Of a stretch of DNA of 64,000 nucleotides, positions 10,098 to 18,284 are shown piece by piece. The position numbers and the translations under genes are program-made. The first letter of the stretch is position 1, and each line of letters begins with the position of its first letter. The DNA comes from DATHZQ01 sp965216945 (GTDB taxonomy: Bacteria; Actinomycetota; Acidimicrobiia; Spongiisociales; UBA5794): contig CBDCGU010000003.1 of the NCBI GenBank assembly GCA_965216945.1, positions 1,736,001 to 1,800,000 on the forward strand, in the 5' to 3' direction. A model generated the notes under the pieces. That model saw only the letters and a program-made list of their open reading frames with translations, searched no databases and was not told the DNA's origin.

Positions 10098-11120
10098 GTG
10101 GCTGCCGATCCGATACTCGAGCTTGTCGATCTCGGGTTCCCGTGGACGGGTCTCGACCCGTTCATCTTCACCGTTCATCACGTCGATCACTACCCGGAGG
10201 GGAACGACGATCTGGGTCCGGTCGCATCGCTGGGCGGCCGCCAGATCGGTGCGGACTTCTCGTACAAGGACGGGTGGAGCATGTACCACGGCACTTCGGT
10301 GCCCGGGTTCCCGCAGCATCCCCACCGGGGATTCGAGACCGTGACGGTGGTACGTCGTGGCTACGTCGATCACTCCGATTCGCTCGGGGCGACCGCCCGT
10401 TACGGCGGTGGTGACGTGCAGTGGCTCACCACGGGGAGCGGGATCATGCACGCTGAGATGTTCCCGCTCATCCGGGCGGACGGGCCGAACCCGCTGGAGC
10501 TCTTCCAGATCTGGTTGAACCTGCCCCCCGAGTCGAAGATGGTCCCGGCGTACTTCTCGATGCTGTGGAGTGAGGAGATCCCGACGCTCGACGTGGCGCG
10601 AGGCGTCAGCGTGGATGCGATCGCCGGCGCATTGGATGGGCATACGCCGCCGGCACCACCTCCGGACTCATGGGCCTCCCGGCCGGACACGAGCTTCGCC
10701 ATCTGGCTGATCCGGTTGAGCCCAGGAGCGACGTGGGACCTGCCGCCGACGGCGCCCGGCGTCAACCGGATGCTGCACTGCTTCATGGGCGACGACGTGG
10801 AGGTTGGCGGGAGTCGCCTCGGGCAGCAGACCGGTATCCGGCTACGTTCCGACGTTCCGGCAAGGCTTTCGAACCATGGCACGCCGGCCGAGTTTCTCCT
10901 GCTCCAAGGCAGGCCGATCGGCGCCCCCGTCTTCCAGATGGGCCCGTTCGTCATGAACACACCGGAAGAGCTGCGCCAGGCGTTCGAGGACTACCGGCGT
11001 ACCCAGTTTGGAGGCTGGCCGTGGTCCACGCCGAGCCCGGTCCACGCCAGGGGTGATGGTCGCTTCGCCTTGCATGCCGATGGCGAGGTCGAGCATCGCG
11101 ACATGCAGCCGACGGCCTGA
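10098..11120 (+). CDS. Pirin family protein
   Basis: A cupin-fold protein of 340 residues. The GTG start is chosen because AGGAGGG ends five bases before it; the frame is open further upstream but without a site. The N-terminal cupin has the pirin metal-binding signatures FPQHPHRGFETVT and SGIMHAEM (His, His, His, Glu ligands for Fe or Zn), followed by the pirin C-terminal cupin. Length is somewhat above the usual 230-300 because of extra N-terminal residues. Pirins are iron-dependent regulators or quercetinase-like dioxygenases; which applies here cannot be told. It stands alone on its strand. Confidence 0.87.
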   Translation: MAADPILELVDLGFPWTGLDPFIFTVHHVDHYPEGNDDLGPVASLGGRQIGADFSYKDGWSMYHGTSVPGFPQHPHRGFETVTVVRRGYVDHSDSLGATARYGGGDVQWLTTGSGIMHAEMFPLIRADGPNPLELFQIWLNLPPESKMVPAYFSMLWSEEIPTLDVARGVSVDAIAGALDGHTPPAPPPDSWASRPDTSFAIWLIRLSPGATWDLPPTAPGVNRMLHCFMGDDVEVGGSRLGQQTGIRLRSDVPARLSNHGTPAEFLLLQGRPIGAPVFQMGPFVMNTPEELRQAFEDYRRTQFGGWPWSTPSPVHARGDGRFALHADGEVEHRDMQPTA

Positions 11121-11226
11121 CCCGGCGATCCCGCGTGCGACGACGGGCGACGAGGTCTGCCGATCGGTCACGACCCGGCTCAGCGCCTGTGGGAACCCGT
11201 CCAGCGACCGGAGGTTGTTGGATGCA

Positions 11227-11673
11227 TCACCAGTCGCTGCGGCCGGTCAGTAGCTTGGCGGACTCGGCGAGGATGGCGATCGCCGAACCGACGATCGCCA
11301 CGATGATGAGACCGCGGGCCACGGCGCCCCAGTTGAAGGCGTACGCGCTGAAGTCGAACGGGAACACGCCGAGCAGCCGGATCGACACGACCAGTGCGAT
11401 GGCACCTTGTGCGATGTTGCCCACCGCTTTGAACCACGCAGCGTCGTAGCCCACCCAGGCCATGTTCACCAGCATGGCGACGACGAGCGACAGGCTCAGG
11501 ACCGGGAGAACGTCCTCGAAGTCGTCGGTCAGCCAGGGGAACCAGCCCCAGGCGAGCACGTTGTTGACGATGAGAAGCAGTGCCAGGTTGATGCCGGCGG
11601 CCAGCAGGTAGCCGAACCGGCGAGCACCGGTGGAGATCCGGGTGGTGCTGGGAGCACGGTGGGTGACAGTCAT
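11227..11673 (-). CDS. Small four-helix membrane protein of unknown function
   Basis: A protein of 148 residues starting at an ATG with an excellent AGGAGG five bases upstream; an in-frame ATG eleven codons earlier lacks such a site. Four hydrophobic segments are visible (about 20-40, 55-75, 85-105, 115-140), with an Asp/Trp-rich loop (WFPWLTDDFEDV) between the first two. I do not recognise a family with certainty. It is convergent with the pirin gene and divergent from the lipoprotein gene. Confidence 0.75.
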   Translation of the reverse strand: MTVTHRAPSTTRISTGARRFGYLLAAGINLALLLIVNNVLAWGWFPWLTDDFEDVLPVLSLSLVVAMLVNMAWVGYDAAWFKAVGNIAQGAIALVVSIRLLGVFPFDFSAYAFNWGAVARGLIIVAIVGSAIAILAESAKLLTGRSDW

Positions 11674-11895
11674 GGTTCCTCCTCGACCCTCGACCTCACC
11701 ACGCATCCGGCGTCTCCGCCAGGGCCGGTGGTCACCTCTCCGGCGCTTCGAGCCCTGTGCCGCAGGGACCCGTATACGCTCGGTCCGATGTCGGCACGGA
11801 ACCAGCTCTCGCCATGGCTCGGCAGTGCTTTGGCAGGGTCCGGAAGAAGCCCGAGAGCCGGTTCGCCAGACGACGTCAAACCGTCACGGACATCG

Positions 11896-12471
11896 ATGCT
11901 TCATCGGTCGTCGAACCGGCGGACCCCCTTCTTCCGCACCCTGCTGGTCACGGCCGCGATGGTCGTGGCGGCGTGCTCCGACGGCGATGCCGCCGTGTTG
12001 CGACCGGTGCAGGAGCTGCCGGACGATGTGGCGAGATTGGTTGACGAGACGTGGCGGCGCTTCGAGGAGGTGTTTCCGGCGCGCATCGATTGCATGGAGC
12101 CCGTCGACCTCATGTTGGTGAGAGATGTCCCCGACGGGGACGCCGCCTACAGGGTCGATCAGCGTCGCATCGAGATCGAGATCCCAACGTCGCCGGCTCG
12201 CTTCCCCGAGTCCCTGGCGCACGAGCTGGGCCATCACCTCGAGTCGACCTGCCCAGAGCACCAAGCGCTACGCGCCTCGTTCGTCGCCGCTCAGGGCCTG
12301 GTGGGGGAAGGTTGGTTCGGCGGTGACGAATGGGACAGGGTGCCGTCCGAGCACTTTGCCGAGTCGGTCGTGCTCCTCGTCAACGGCGAGCGCCTTCTCC
12401 ACGACGATCTGATTCTGCTCTCTCCCGAGGCCGTCGAAGTTGTTGCCCACTGGGGGCGGGGTGGCGCATGA
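11896..12471 (+). CDS. Lipoprotein with HExxH metallopeptidase-like motif
   Basis: From the ATG at 11896 the protein has 191 residues. It begins with a basic n-region, a hydrophobic stretch and a lipobox ending in Cys27 (VAAC), so it should be exported and lipid-anchored. An AHELGHHLEST segment (His109, Glu110, His113) matches the HExxH zinc-site pattern; a later Glu (PSEHFAES) could be the third ligand. The rest resembles no family I can name. An ATG 108 bases upstream in frame would add 36 residues before the signal peptide and is less likely. It overlaps the next gene by four bases (ATGA). Protease activity is inferred from the motif only. Confidence 0.7.
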   Translation: MLHRSSNRRTPFFRTLLVTAAMVVAACSDGDAAVLRPVQELPDDVARLVDETWRRFEEVFPARIDCMEPVDLMLVRDVPDGDAAYRVDQRRIEIEIPTSPARFPESLAHELGHHLESTCPEHQALRASFVAAQGLVGEGWFGGDEWDRVPSEHFAESVVLLVNGERLLHDDLILLSPEAVEVVAHWGRGGA

Positions 12472-12647
12472 CGGAGACGGTCATGGTGCGCTGCAAGGTG
12501 TGCGGCCGGCCGTTCCCGTCCGAGCTCCAGGTCGACCGCGCCACTCTGGAAGCGCTCGTGCTCGCCGAGCGATACTCATGTCCGCAGTGCGGATGCGAGG
12601 CCGTCTACACCAAGGCCGACCACTTCCACATCCTCCAAGCAGACTGA
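12468..12647 (+). CDS. Small zinc-ribbon protein
   Basis: This 59-residue protein starts at the ATGA overlapping the stop of the lipoprotein gene, indicating translational coupling. It has two knuckles, CKVC (residues 9-12) and CPQC (about 38-41) followed by another Cys, which would bind one zinc. Nothing else identifies a function. Pairing with the secreted HExxH protein suggests co-expression, though this partner has no signal peptide. Confidence 0.7.
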   Translation: MTETVMVRCKVCGRPFPSELQVDRATLEALVLAERYSCPQCGCEAVYTKADHFHILQAD

Positions 12648-12684
12648 CTGCACCCGACGAGCCGTTGGCTGTAGCCTCGCAACG

Positions 12685-13899
12685 ATGAGTCGTGACTACC
12701 AGGCGGCCGATCTTCCCGCGGTCCAGCGAATCTGGAAGGAATGCGGGTGGGTCGACTCCGAGGACGAGGCGAAACAGATCGAGCCCTTCCTCTCCGACGG
12801 GGTTGTGAGAGTCGAGGAGCTCGCCGGCGAGGTCGAGTGTGCCGTATCGACCCATCGCGGTGTCCTCGCATATGACGGCGCCGACCTCGATCTGCTTGCG
12901 GTCACATCGGTCACGACCTCCTGGGTGGGCCGTAAGCAGGGACTCGCCACCAAGGTGACTGCGGAAGCACTCGCGGCAGGCGCCGCGGCCGGCGCCGAGG
13001 TCGCCGCCCTGGGGATGTTCGAGAAGGGTTTCTACGACCAGCTCGGTTTCGGCACCGGTGCGTACGAGCATCAGGTGCGATTCGACCCGGCCAGCATCGA
13101 CCTGCCGGCGTCGTACCGGCCACCGATTCGGCTCACGGCCGACGACTGTGGGGATATCGCAGCCGCCCATCGGTCCCGGCTGCGCAGCCACGGCGGCATC
13201 GCCATCGACGGGGACGGCTTCTATCAGGCCGAGATCGGCTGGACCACGCCGTTGCTGGCGCTCGGTTACCGAGACGATGCAGGACGGTTGACGCACTTCG
13301 TTGTCGGGCGGCCGAAGGGTGAGTCGGGTCCCTATCGCATCAACCTCATCAGCTACGAGACCCACCAGCAGCTGGGCGAGCTGTTCGCCATGCTGAAGTC
13401 ACTCGGCGACCAGGTGCGATCGATGGTGGTGTTGGAGCCCCCGGATCTGCAGGTCGAGGAGATCCTGCGGCACCCCATCCGGGCGCGGATCTCCACGAAG
13501 GGATCCGAGTTCGAGGCCACCAATCGCGCCATGGCGTGGTGGCAGGTTCGGATCCTCGATGTGGCGGCATGCGTCGCCAGACGTCGCTGGGCCGGGTCAC
13601 CGGTGCATTTCAACTTGACGCTGACCGATCCGCTGGGCGACGTCCTCGGCAACAGCAAGGATGGCGTCGCCGGCTCCTATGTCGTGAAGATCGGGGACCC
13701 GTCATCGGCCGAAGCCGGCAACCACGATTCGCTCCCGACCTTGCACGCCACCGTCAATGCTTTCTCCCGGCTGTGGATCGGTGCGCAGACGGCGTCGATG
13801 CTGCGTGCCATCGCAGGGATCGATGGCCCGGACGAGCTGATCTCGTCCCTCGACGCCGCGATGCAACTCCCCACGCCCCACCCCGGTCTCTACTTCTAG
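12685..13899 (+). CDS. Eis-like GNAT family N-acetyltransferase
   Basis: At 404 residues this matches the size and layout of the Eis family: an N-terminal GNAT domain with the acetyl-CoA-binding loop RKQGLATKV, a second GNAT-like domain, and a C-terminal SCP2-like domain (about 290-404). In mycobacterial Eis the terminal carboxylate of a C-terminal Phe and a Tyr near residue 126 act in catalysis. Here the protein also ends in Phe (GLYF), and Tyr residues occur in the FYDQLGFG loop at the right distance. Eis enzymes multiply acetylate aminoglycosides and other amines; the native substrate is unknown. No clear Shine-Dalgarno precedes the ATG, so it may be leaderless. Confidence 0.85.
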   Translation: MSRDYQAADLPAVQRIWKECGWVDSEDEAKQIEPFLSDGVVRVEELAGEVECAVSTHRGVLAYDGADLDLLAVTSVTTSWVGRKQGLATKVTAEALAAGAAAGAEVAALGMFEKGFYDQLGFGTGAYEHQVRFDPASIDLPASYRPPIRLTADDCGDIAAAHRSRLRSHGGIAIDGDGFYQAEIGWTTPLLALGYRDDAGRLTHFVVGRPKGESGPYRINLISYETHQQLGELFAMLKSLGDQVRSMVVLEPPDLQVEEILRHPIRARISTKGSEFEATNRAMAWWQVRILDVAACVARRRWAGSPVHFNLTLTDPLGDVLGNSKDGVAGSYVVKIGDPSSAEAGNHDSLPTLHATVNAFSRLWIGAQTASMLRAIAGIDGPDELISSLDAAMQLPTPHPGLYF

Positions 13900-13983
13900 T
13901 CCCCGGAGTCGGGTCAGGGGGCGTGCTCATCCCGCGGTCCTACCGCCGAAGAAGGAGCCGATCCGTCTGAGACCGAGACGCCC

Positions 13984-15645
13984 TCACCGCTCTCCCAGCT
14001 CGGGTTCCCAGGCTGTGAGGCTGCCCGCGGAGCGCCGCGCCACGACGAACCGGTTGCTGGCGGTCGGCATCCAATCGCCCTTGTCGGGCCCGGGCCACGT
14101 GACCCGTATCTCCACGTCGTCGGCGTCGCCCACTCCAAAGTGGATCCACCCGAGCTGTCCCCCGGCGTGTCCACCCCCGACGGTGACCTCCCTCATCAGC
14201 ACGCGGTCCCCGCTGCGCACCTCGATCCAGGCGCCGATGGCGTCGGGGTTGGGTGCCGCCTCGACCAGGCGGACCGAGACCCAGTTGCCCATGGGCGCCG
14301 GATCGCCGTCCTCACCCCAGCCAACGTTGCGCCATACCGTGATCGGCTCGCCGAGGTTCACCTCGACGAGATCGACCATTCCATCCAGGTTCAGGTCGAC
14401 GAGTGCCGCACCACGGCCGCGGGCAGCGTTGAGGATTCCGGCAGCCAACGCGATCTCCTCGAAGCCACCACCTTCTTGACCCAGGAAGAGGTTGTTGGGA
14501 TCGTCGCCTTCGGCTGCTGCAGCCGCATCGAGGCTGCCTTTGCTGACGTACAGGTCGATGAAGCCATCGTTGTTGACGTCGGCGAACTCCCCGTGCCACG
14601 CCGGGGACGGCAGGCTCGAGTTGCCGGTGTCCCGGCGGGCCTCCGTGACGCCCAACTCCGCGGCGATATCGCGATAGGTGGGCTGATCGGCGCCGTCCTC
14701 CAGAGTCTGCAGCTTGTTGTCGCCCACGCCCGTCAAGAGCACCTCCGGATAGCCGTCGCCGGTCAGATCGTGGGTGGCGATGCCTGCGCCGGATATCTGG
14801 AGCTGGGCCCACCCCGTGGCCCGGCCGTACAGCTCGGGCGGCTCGCTCGGCTCGAACCGCCAGAGTTGCTCTTCCCCATCGCGCGAGTAGCGGCGGTGGT
14901 TGGACACCCGCAAGTCGGCTCCGCCGGACCGGTCCCAGTCGCTGAACAGCATCGAGAGTGAACACCACCCCGGAGCCAGCGAGGTCACCATGTAAGCCCC
15001 GTCGACAGGTCGGTGCACGGAGCCGGCGGCGCAGCCATTCTGCTGCCTGCCGGCTCCGTCGGTCGTGGCATAGTCGCCGAAGGCCAGCGTTGGCAGCGCG
15101 GCGCCCCGTTCCCACGTGGCTGAGAAGGCGGTGGTCCACCCATCGTCCCCGTCGATGCCCCACGTCTCGTTGGCGCGAGCGAACCGGCAGCCGCCCAGCC
15201 CGCGCAGCATGACGTTCTCACCGTTGCGCAACACGGCGAGATCGGTCACGCCGTCGCCATCGACGTCGAGCGGGTAGGCACCGGTCACCGCCGTCAGATC
15301 AGTGGCTGCCGACGGCACGTGGCCGAAGACCGGCTCGCCTCGGAAGGTGCTCCTGTTTCGATAGAGCGCGGCCGCATGGGCGCCTCCCGCGAAGTACAGG
15401 TCGGGGAAGCCGTCGCCGTCGCAGTCGAACACGGCAACCCCTCCCCCCACGGAGAATCCAGATCCGCCGTCGTACACGTGATCGATCCCGGCAGCCCTCG
15501 CCACCTCCACGAATGTCGGTCCAGCCATGGCCGGCGGCGGGGCCCCCTCGTCGACCCTGTCAACGGTCGCCACCACGAGCACGACGACGGCGATGACGGC
15601 GAGTCCGGCCGCCAGAAAGGCTGCGATGCGTCCCTTGCGGCTCAC
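13984..15645 (-). CDS. CRTAC1/FG-GAP repeat protein with ASPIC/UnbV C-terminal domain
   Basis: From the GTG at 15645 (553 residues; GGGAGGTGA eight bases upstream) the protein has one N-terminal membrane segment (about residues 5-28), then VCBS/FG-GAP beta-propeller repeats with calcium-type loops (DCDGDGFPD, DVDGDGVTD, DVNNDGFID, DLNLDGMVD). A C-terminal ASPIC/UnbV domain contains IGAWIEVRSGDR. An in-frame GTG four codons upstream is possible but sits directly on the ribosome site. Such proteins are extracellular, membrane-tethered, calcium-stabilised and probably adhesive or binding. It is the last gene of a leftward run (surface protein, sortase, DUF3179, this gene), separated from DUF3179 by about 110 nt. 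Confidence 0.85.
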   Translation of the reverse strand: MSRKGRIAAFLAAGLAVIAVVVLVVATVDRVDEGAPPPAMAGPTFVEVARAAGIDHVYDGGSGFSVGGGVAVFDCDGDGFPDLYFAGGAHAAALYRNRSTFRGEPVFGHVPSAATDLTAVTGAYPLDVDGDGVTDLAVLRNGENVMLRGLGGCRFARANETWGIDGDDGWTTAFSATWERGAALPTLAFGDYATTDGAGRQQNGCAAGSVHRPVDGAYMVTSLAPGWCSLSMLFSDWDRSGGADLRVSNHRRYSRDGEEQLWRFEPSEPPELYGRATGWAQLQISGAGIATHDLTGDGYPEVLLTGVGDNKLQTLEDGADQPTYRDIAAELGVTEARRDTGNSSLPSPAWHGEFADVNNDGFIDLYVSKGSLDAAAAAEGDDPNNLFLGQEGGGFEEIALAAGILNAARGRGAALVDLNLDGMVDLVEVNLGEPITVWRNVGWGEDGDPAPMGNWVSVRLVEAAPNPDAIGAWIEVRSGDRVLMREVTVGGGHAGGQLGWIHFGVGDADDVEIRVTWPGPDKGDWMPTASNRFVVARRSAGSLTAWEPELGER

Positions 15646-15755
15646 GCTGCACGTCACCTCCCGCTGCGGGCGTCACCGTAGTCCGGGCCGGGTTCACGGA
15701 GGACCCCTCGAGGCGAAACACCAGGCGCCCGCGTCGGCACCTGGCCGTTCCGCGG

Positions 15756-16766
15756 TCAGAACGGCCAGGTCTTGCCCTCGGGGAAGAAGGTCACGAAGTC
15801 CGGACGAAAGGCGGTGAAGCCCGGGACACGATCGAGCGTCTGGCCCTGCAGCGGCCCTGCCAGCGCACGGCCGGTGAACGGATCGAACACGGTTCCGCTG
15901 TCGGCATCGACCAGTTCGCCATTCCGCATCTCGAGCGCGACGACGATCTCGCCGTCCAGCCGCCTGCTGAAGACGGCCCACCGCTCATCGTCGGACGGGT
16001 CGATCACGACGGCGATCTCCAAGCCGCCGACCACGTCGTTGACGACGCCCTCCTCCCGCAGCGCCGGGACCAGATAGGACGCCGCCTCCGTGCCGCGGTC
16101 GACGACGATCGACATCTGGGCGAGGTCGAACCCCGTCGCCCATCCCGGTACGTCGAGGGCGAGCGTGTCGGGGTGCGACTCCCGCCAGGCACCCCAGGTG
16201 GTGAGGGTCGACGGCATGAGCTCGAGCTCGTCACCGGCACGCGGGCCGAGGATGGCGCGGCCGATCGGCTGGCTCCACACGGAGCCGGTCTCGTGATCGA
16301 ACCAGGTCATTGCGTTGCCGAAGAGGTCGCCCTGGTTGCCGAACACCAGCGTGGTGCCGGCGATCTCACGGCGATGGACCATCGCCGTTGCACACAGCGG
16401 TCACCAGGTGACGAGGATCGGGATTCCCTCCAGCGAGTCGATGACCATCTCGCGAGAGCTGAGATGGTTCACGGGATACGCCTTGGCGCTCTCCTTTCCT
16501 GCCACCCCGATCACGAGCGAGTCACTCGGCCAGTCGACACCGCTCGCCGCCGTGAACTCGGGGTCGTAGACGGGGGGAATCTGATCGCGGGCCAAGCTGC
16601 GCCGGTAACCGTTGGGGAGCTCCTCGCCCGCCGCGACGGGATCGTAGAGATCGGGCGGTACGGGAACAGCCGGGTCGGTCGACCTGCGGCCGGTCGACAC
16701 GAGGACGCCGGCCACGACGACGGCGAGGAACGCCAACGGGACCCATGTCGCACGACGTACGGGCAT
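15756..16766 (-). CDS. DUF3179 protein with in-frame UGA: candidate selenoprotein (U-P-L-C motif)
   Basis: One frame runs from ATG 16766 to the stop at 15756, interrupted only by TGA at 16401-16403 (codon 122). Before it lies an N-terminal membrane segment (about 8-25) and the DUF3179 N-half (SLVIGVAGKESAKAYPVNHL, IPILVTW). After it, without frame change, come PLCATAMVHRR, LVFGNQGDLFGNAM, DHETGSVWSQ and the rest of the domain. The family has a CPLC motif here, so TGA replaces the first Cys and Cys125 remains the second. The full product would be 336 residues, normal for the family. A hairpin suited to a bacterial SECIS starts 12 bases after the TGA. DUF3179 function is unknown; the CxxC suggests redox or metal chemistry, probably outside the membrane. 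It follows the class F sortase by 62 nt. Alternatives are a nonsense-mutated gene or a sequencing error. Confidence 0.8.
16368..16388 (-). promoter_or_regulatory. Candidate bacterial SECIS hairpin
   Basis: In the mRNA, ACGGCGAUG pairs perfectly with CAUCGCCGU around a GUC tip, giving a nine-bp stem; opening the top pair gives a GGUCC loop containing the GGUC seen in the E. coli fdhF SECIS. The loop begins 20 bases after the in-frame UGA, against 18 in fdhF, and within the spacing known for SelB-dependent elements. The stem lies wholly within coding sequence. Confidence 0.7.
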
Positions 16767-16828
16767 GTTGCCGCCAACGGTACCGGCGAGCGAGACATGG
16801 TGTCTTTGTCGGGAATCCGACGGGTGCC

Positions 16829-17545
16829 CTACGTGGTGGATCCGTGGGTGGGTTGGTTGCCGAGGTGCTCGGCGAACACCACGAGGTTGCCCGGGTAGGT
16901 CTCCTCGTCGTGGTCGAACCGTCCGCTGCACGTGACGAGGCGCAATGTCGCCTCCGCGGTGGCGCCGTAGACGTCGTCGGTGGGGAACTCGTCCTTGTCG
17001 ACGCGCACGGAGTCGGTGACCCGGAAGATCGCCACGGTGCCGTCCGAGCGGTCGATCTGGATCAGATCCCCGGGATCGAGATCCCGCAGCCGGTAGAAGA
17101 CGGCGGGCCCTTCCTTGGAGTCGAAATGGCCCACCACGACGCTTGGTCCCGGCTCGCCGGGTGCCGCACGACCTGTGTACCACCCGGTGGTGGAGAAATC
17201 GCGCGGCACCTGGAGCGTGCCGTTCCGCCGCAGCCCCAAGTCGACGACGGACGCATCGACGCCGATGCCCGGAATGCGGACACGCAGCGGTTCCACCGGC
17301 TCGGGCTCCATCTCGACGCGATCGATGGTCTGGGTGACCGTCGCCGTGAGGGGCCGTACCTCGATCAGGTCGGGCTCAGGGACAGCGTTCGTGTCAACGG
17401 GATCCAACGGCACCAAAGGAATCGGGGCGAGGGCGTCGGACGACGCCTCGGCTTCCCCGGCGAGTGCGATGCGTGCCGCCATGACGAGCGAGACCAACGC
17501 AAGCGCGGCGGCCAGCAGCGCACCGGACCGGGCTGCAACCCTCAT
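16829..17545 (-). CDS. Class F sortase
   Basis: From the ATG at 17545 the protein has 238 residues: an N-terminal membrane anchor (about 8-28), an acidic/Pro linker, and a sortase barrel. The catalytic set is visible: His140 (VVGHFDS), Cys206 (LVTCSG) and a following Arg209. RIPGIGVDA and GWYTG are typical of actinobacterial class F enzymes. A GTG 45 bases upstream overlaps the preceding gene and is the alternative start. Sortases cleave a C-terminal sorting signal and attach the protein to the cell wall. The gene immediately upstream (20 nt) encodes a protein with a C-terminal anchor and is the likely substrate. Confidence 0.85.
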   Translation of the reverse strand: MRVAARSGALLAAALALVSLVMAARIALAGEAEASSDALAPIPLVPLDPVDTNAVPEPDLIEVRPLTATVTQTIDRVEMEPEPVEPLRVRIPGIGVDASVVDLGLRRNGTLQVPRDFSTTGWYTGRAAPGEPGPSVVVGHFDSKEGPAVFYRLRDLDPGDLIQIDRSDGTVAIFRVTDSVRVDKDEFPTDDVYGATAEATLRLVTCSGRFDHDEETYPGNLVVFAEHLGNQPTHGSTT

Positions 17546-17565
17546 CGAGGTTCCGGATCGAGTTG

Positions 17566-18159
17566 CTAGCTCTCCGAGCGACCCTTCCACGAGTAGAGGC
17601 CGACGGCGACTGCGGCAAGCGCGATCGTGCCGAAGAGGAACGGGACAGCGGACTCGGTGGGTCCGGCAGTACCGCCCGCCCCGGTCTCGACACCGCCACC
17701 GGGCGTGGTGGTCGTTGTCTCTGCCGACGTGGTCGTCGTTTGCTGAGGCTGGACGCAGTCGAGGATCAAGGTCAACCCGCCGCTCGTGATCCCGTTCCGA
17801 CCGAACCGGATGCTGATGTCGATGGTTTCACCCACGACGACTCCCTCACCAGGGAATTCGAGCGTCTGCCCGGGCTCGTCTTCGACATTCGGGATCTCGA
17901 CGGTCTCGCCGCCGGTGGTGATGATGAGCGTGTTGCCGGGGTGCACGGAGCCGTTGTTGTCGGTCGTGAGCACGCCGTCGCAGGTCGCACCAACCAACGC
18001 CGGGTCGACTGGTTCGGAAACCAGTGGTTCGACGTCGCCTTCGTTGAAGCCGGTGAGGACTCCGTCCAGCTCGATCGTGATCGTGCCTGATTGCGCAAAC
18101 GCGGGGACTGCCAGCGCAAAGAGCCCCAATGCCGCGACGAGCACCGCCAATCGTCTCAT
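17566..18159 (-). CDS. Secreted surface protein with C-terminal membrane anchor, probable sortase substrate
   Basis: A 197-residue protein with a clear signal peptide (MRRLAVLVAALGLFALAVPAFAQS, cleaved after AFA near residue 22), a beta-rich extracellular domain with two Cys, a Thr-rich linker, then a hydrophobic helix and a short basic tail (WKGRSES). That tail architecture is that of sortase-anchored proteins, but I see no LPxTG or LAxTG; GTAGPTES precedes the helix instead. The next gene is a class F sortase. Either the recognition motif is atypical or the protein is simply membrane-anchored. Binding partner unknown. Confidence 0.7.
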   Translation of the reverse strand: MRRLAVLVAALGLFALAVPAFAQSGTITIELDGVLTGFNEGDVEPLVSEPVDPALVGATCDGVLTTDNNGSVHPGNTLIITTGGETVEIPNVEDEPGQTLEFPGEGVVVGETIDISIRFGRNGITSGGLTLILDCVQPQQTTTTSAETTTTTPGGGVETGAGGTAGPTESAVPFLFGTIALAAVAVGLYSWKGRSES

Positions 18160-18284
18160 CTCTCCGTACCCTTCTCTTCCTACGGGGGCCGTCAACGTAC
18201 CGTCCCGCGCGCCCTTGATCCAATTGAGCCTGGCCATCTGCGGTCAGCCCGCGAAAAGCTTTGGATGGGCGGCCTGCCGGTCAA

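Noticed and set aside
15756..16382. Treating the ATG at 16382 as the start of a separate DUF3179 gene
   Set aside because: No ribosome site; it would begin inside the domain without the membrane anchor, and the upstream half lies in the same frame across one TGA.
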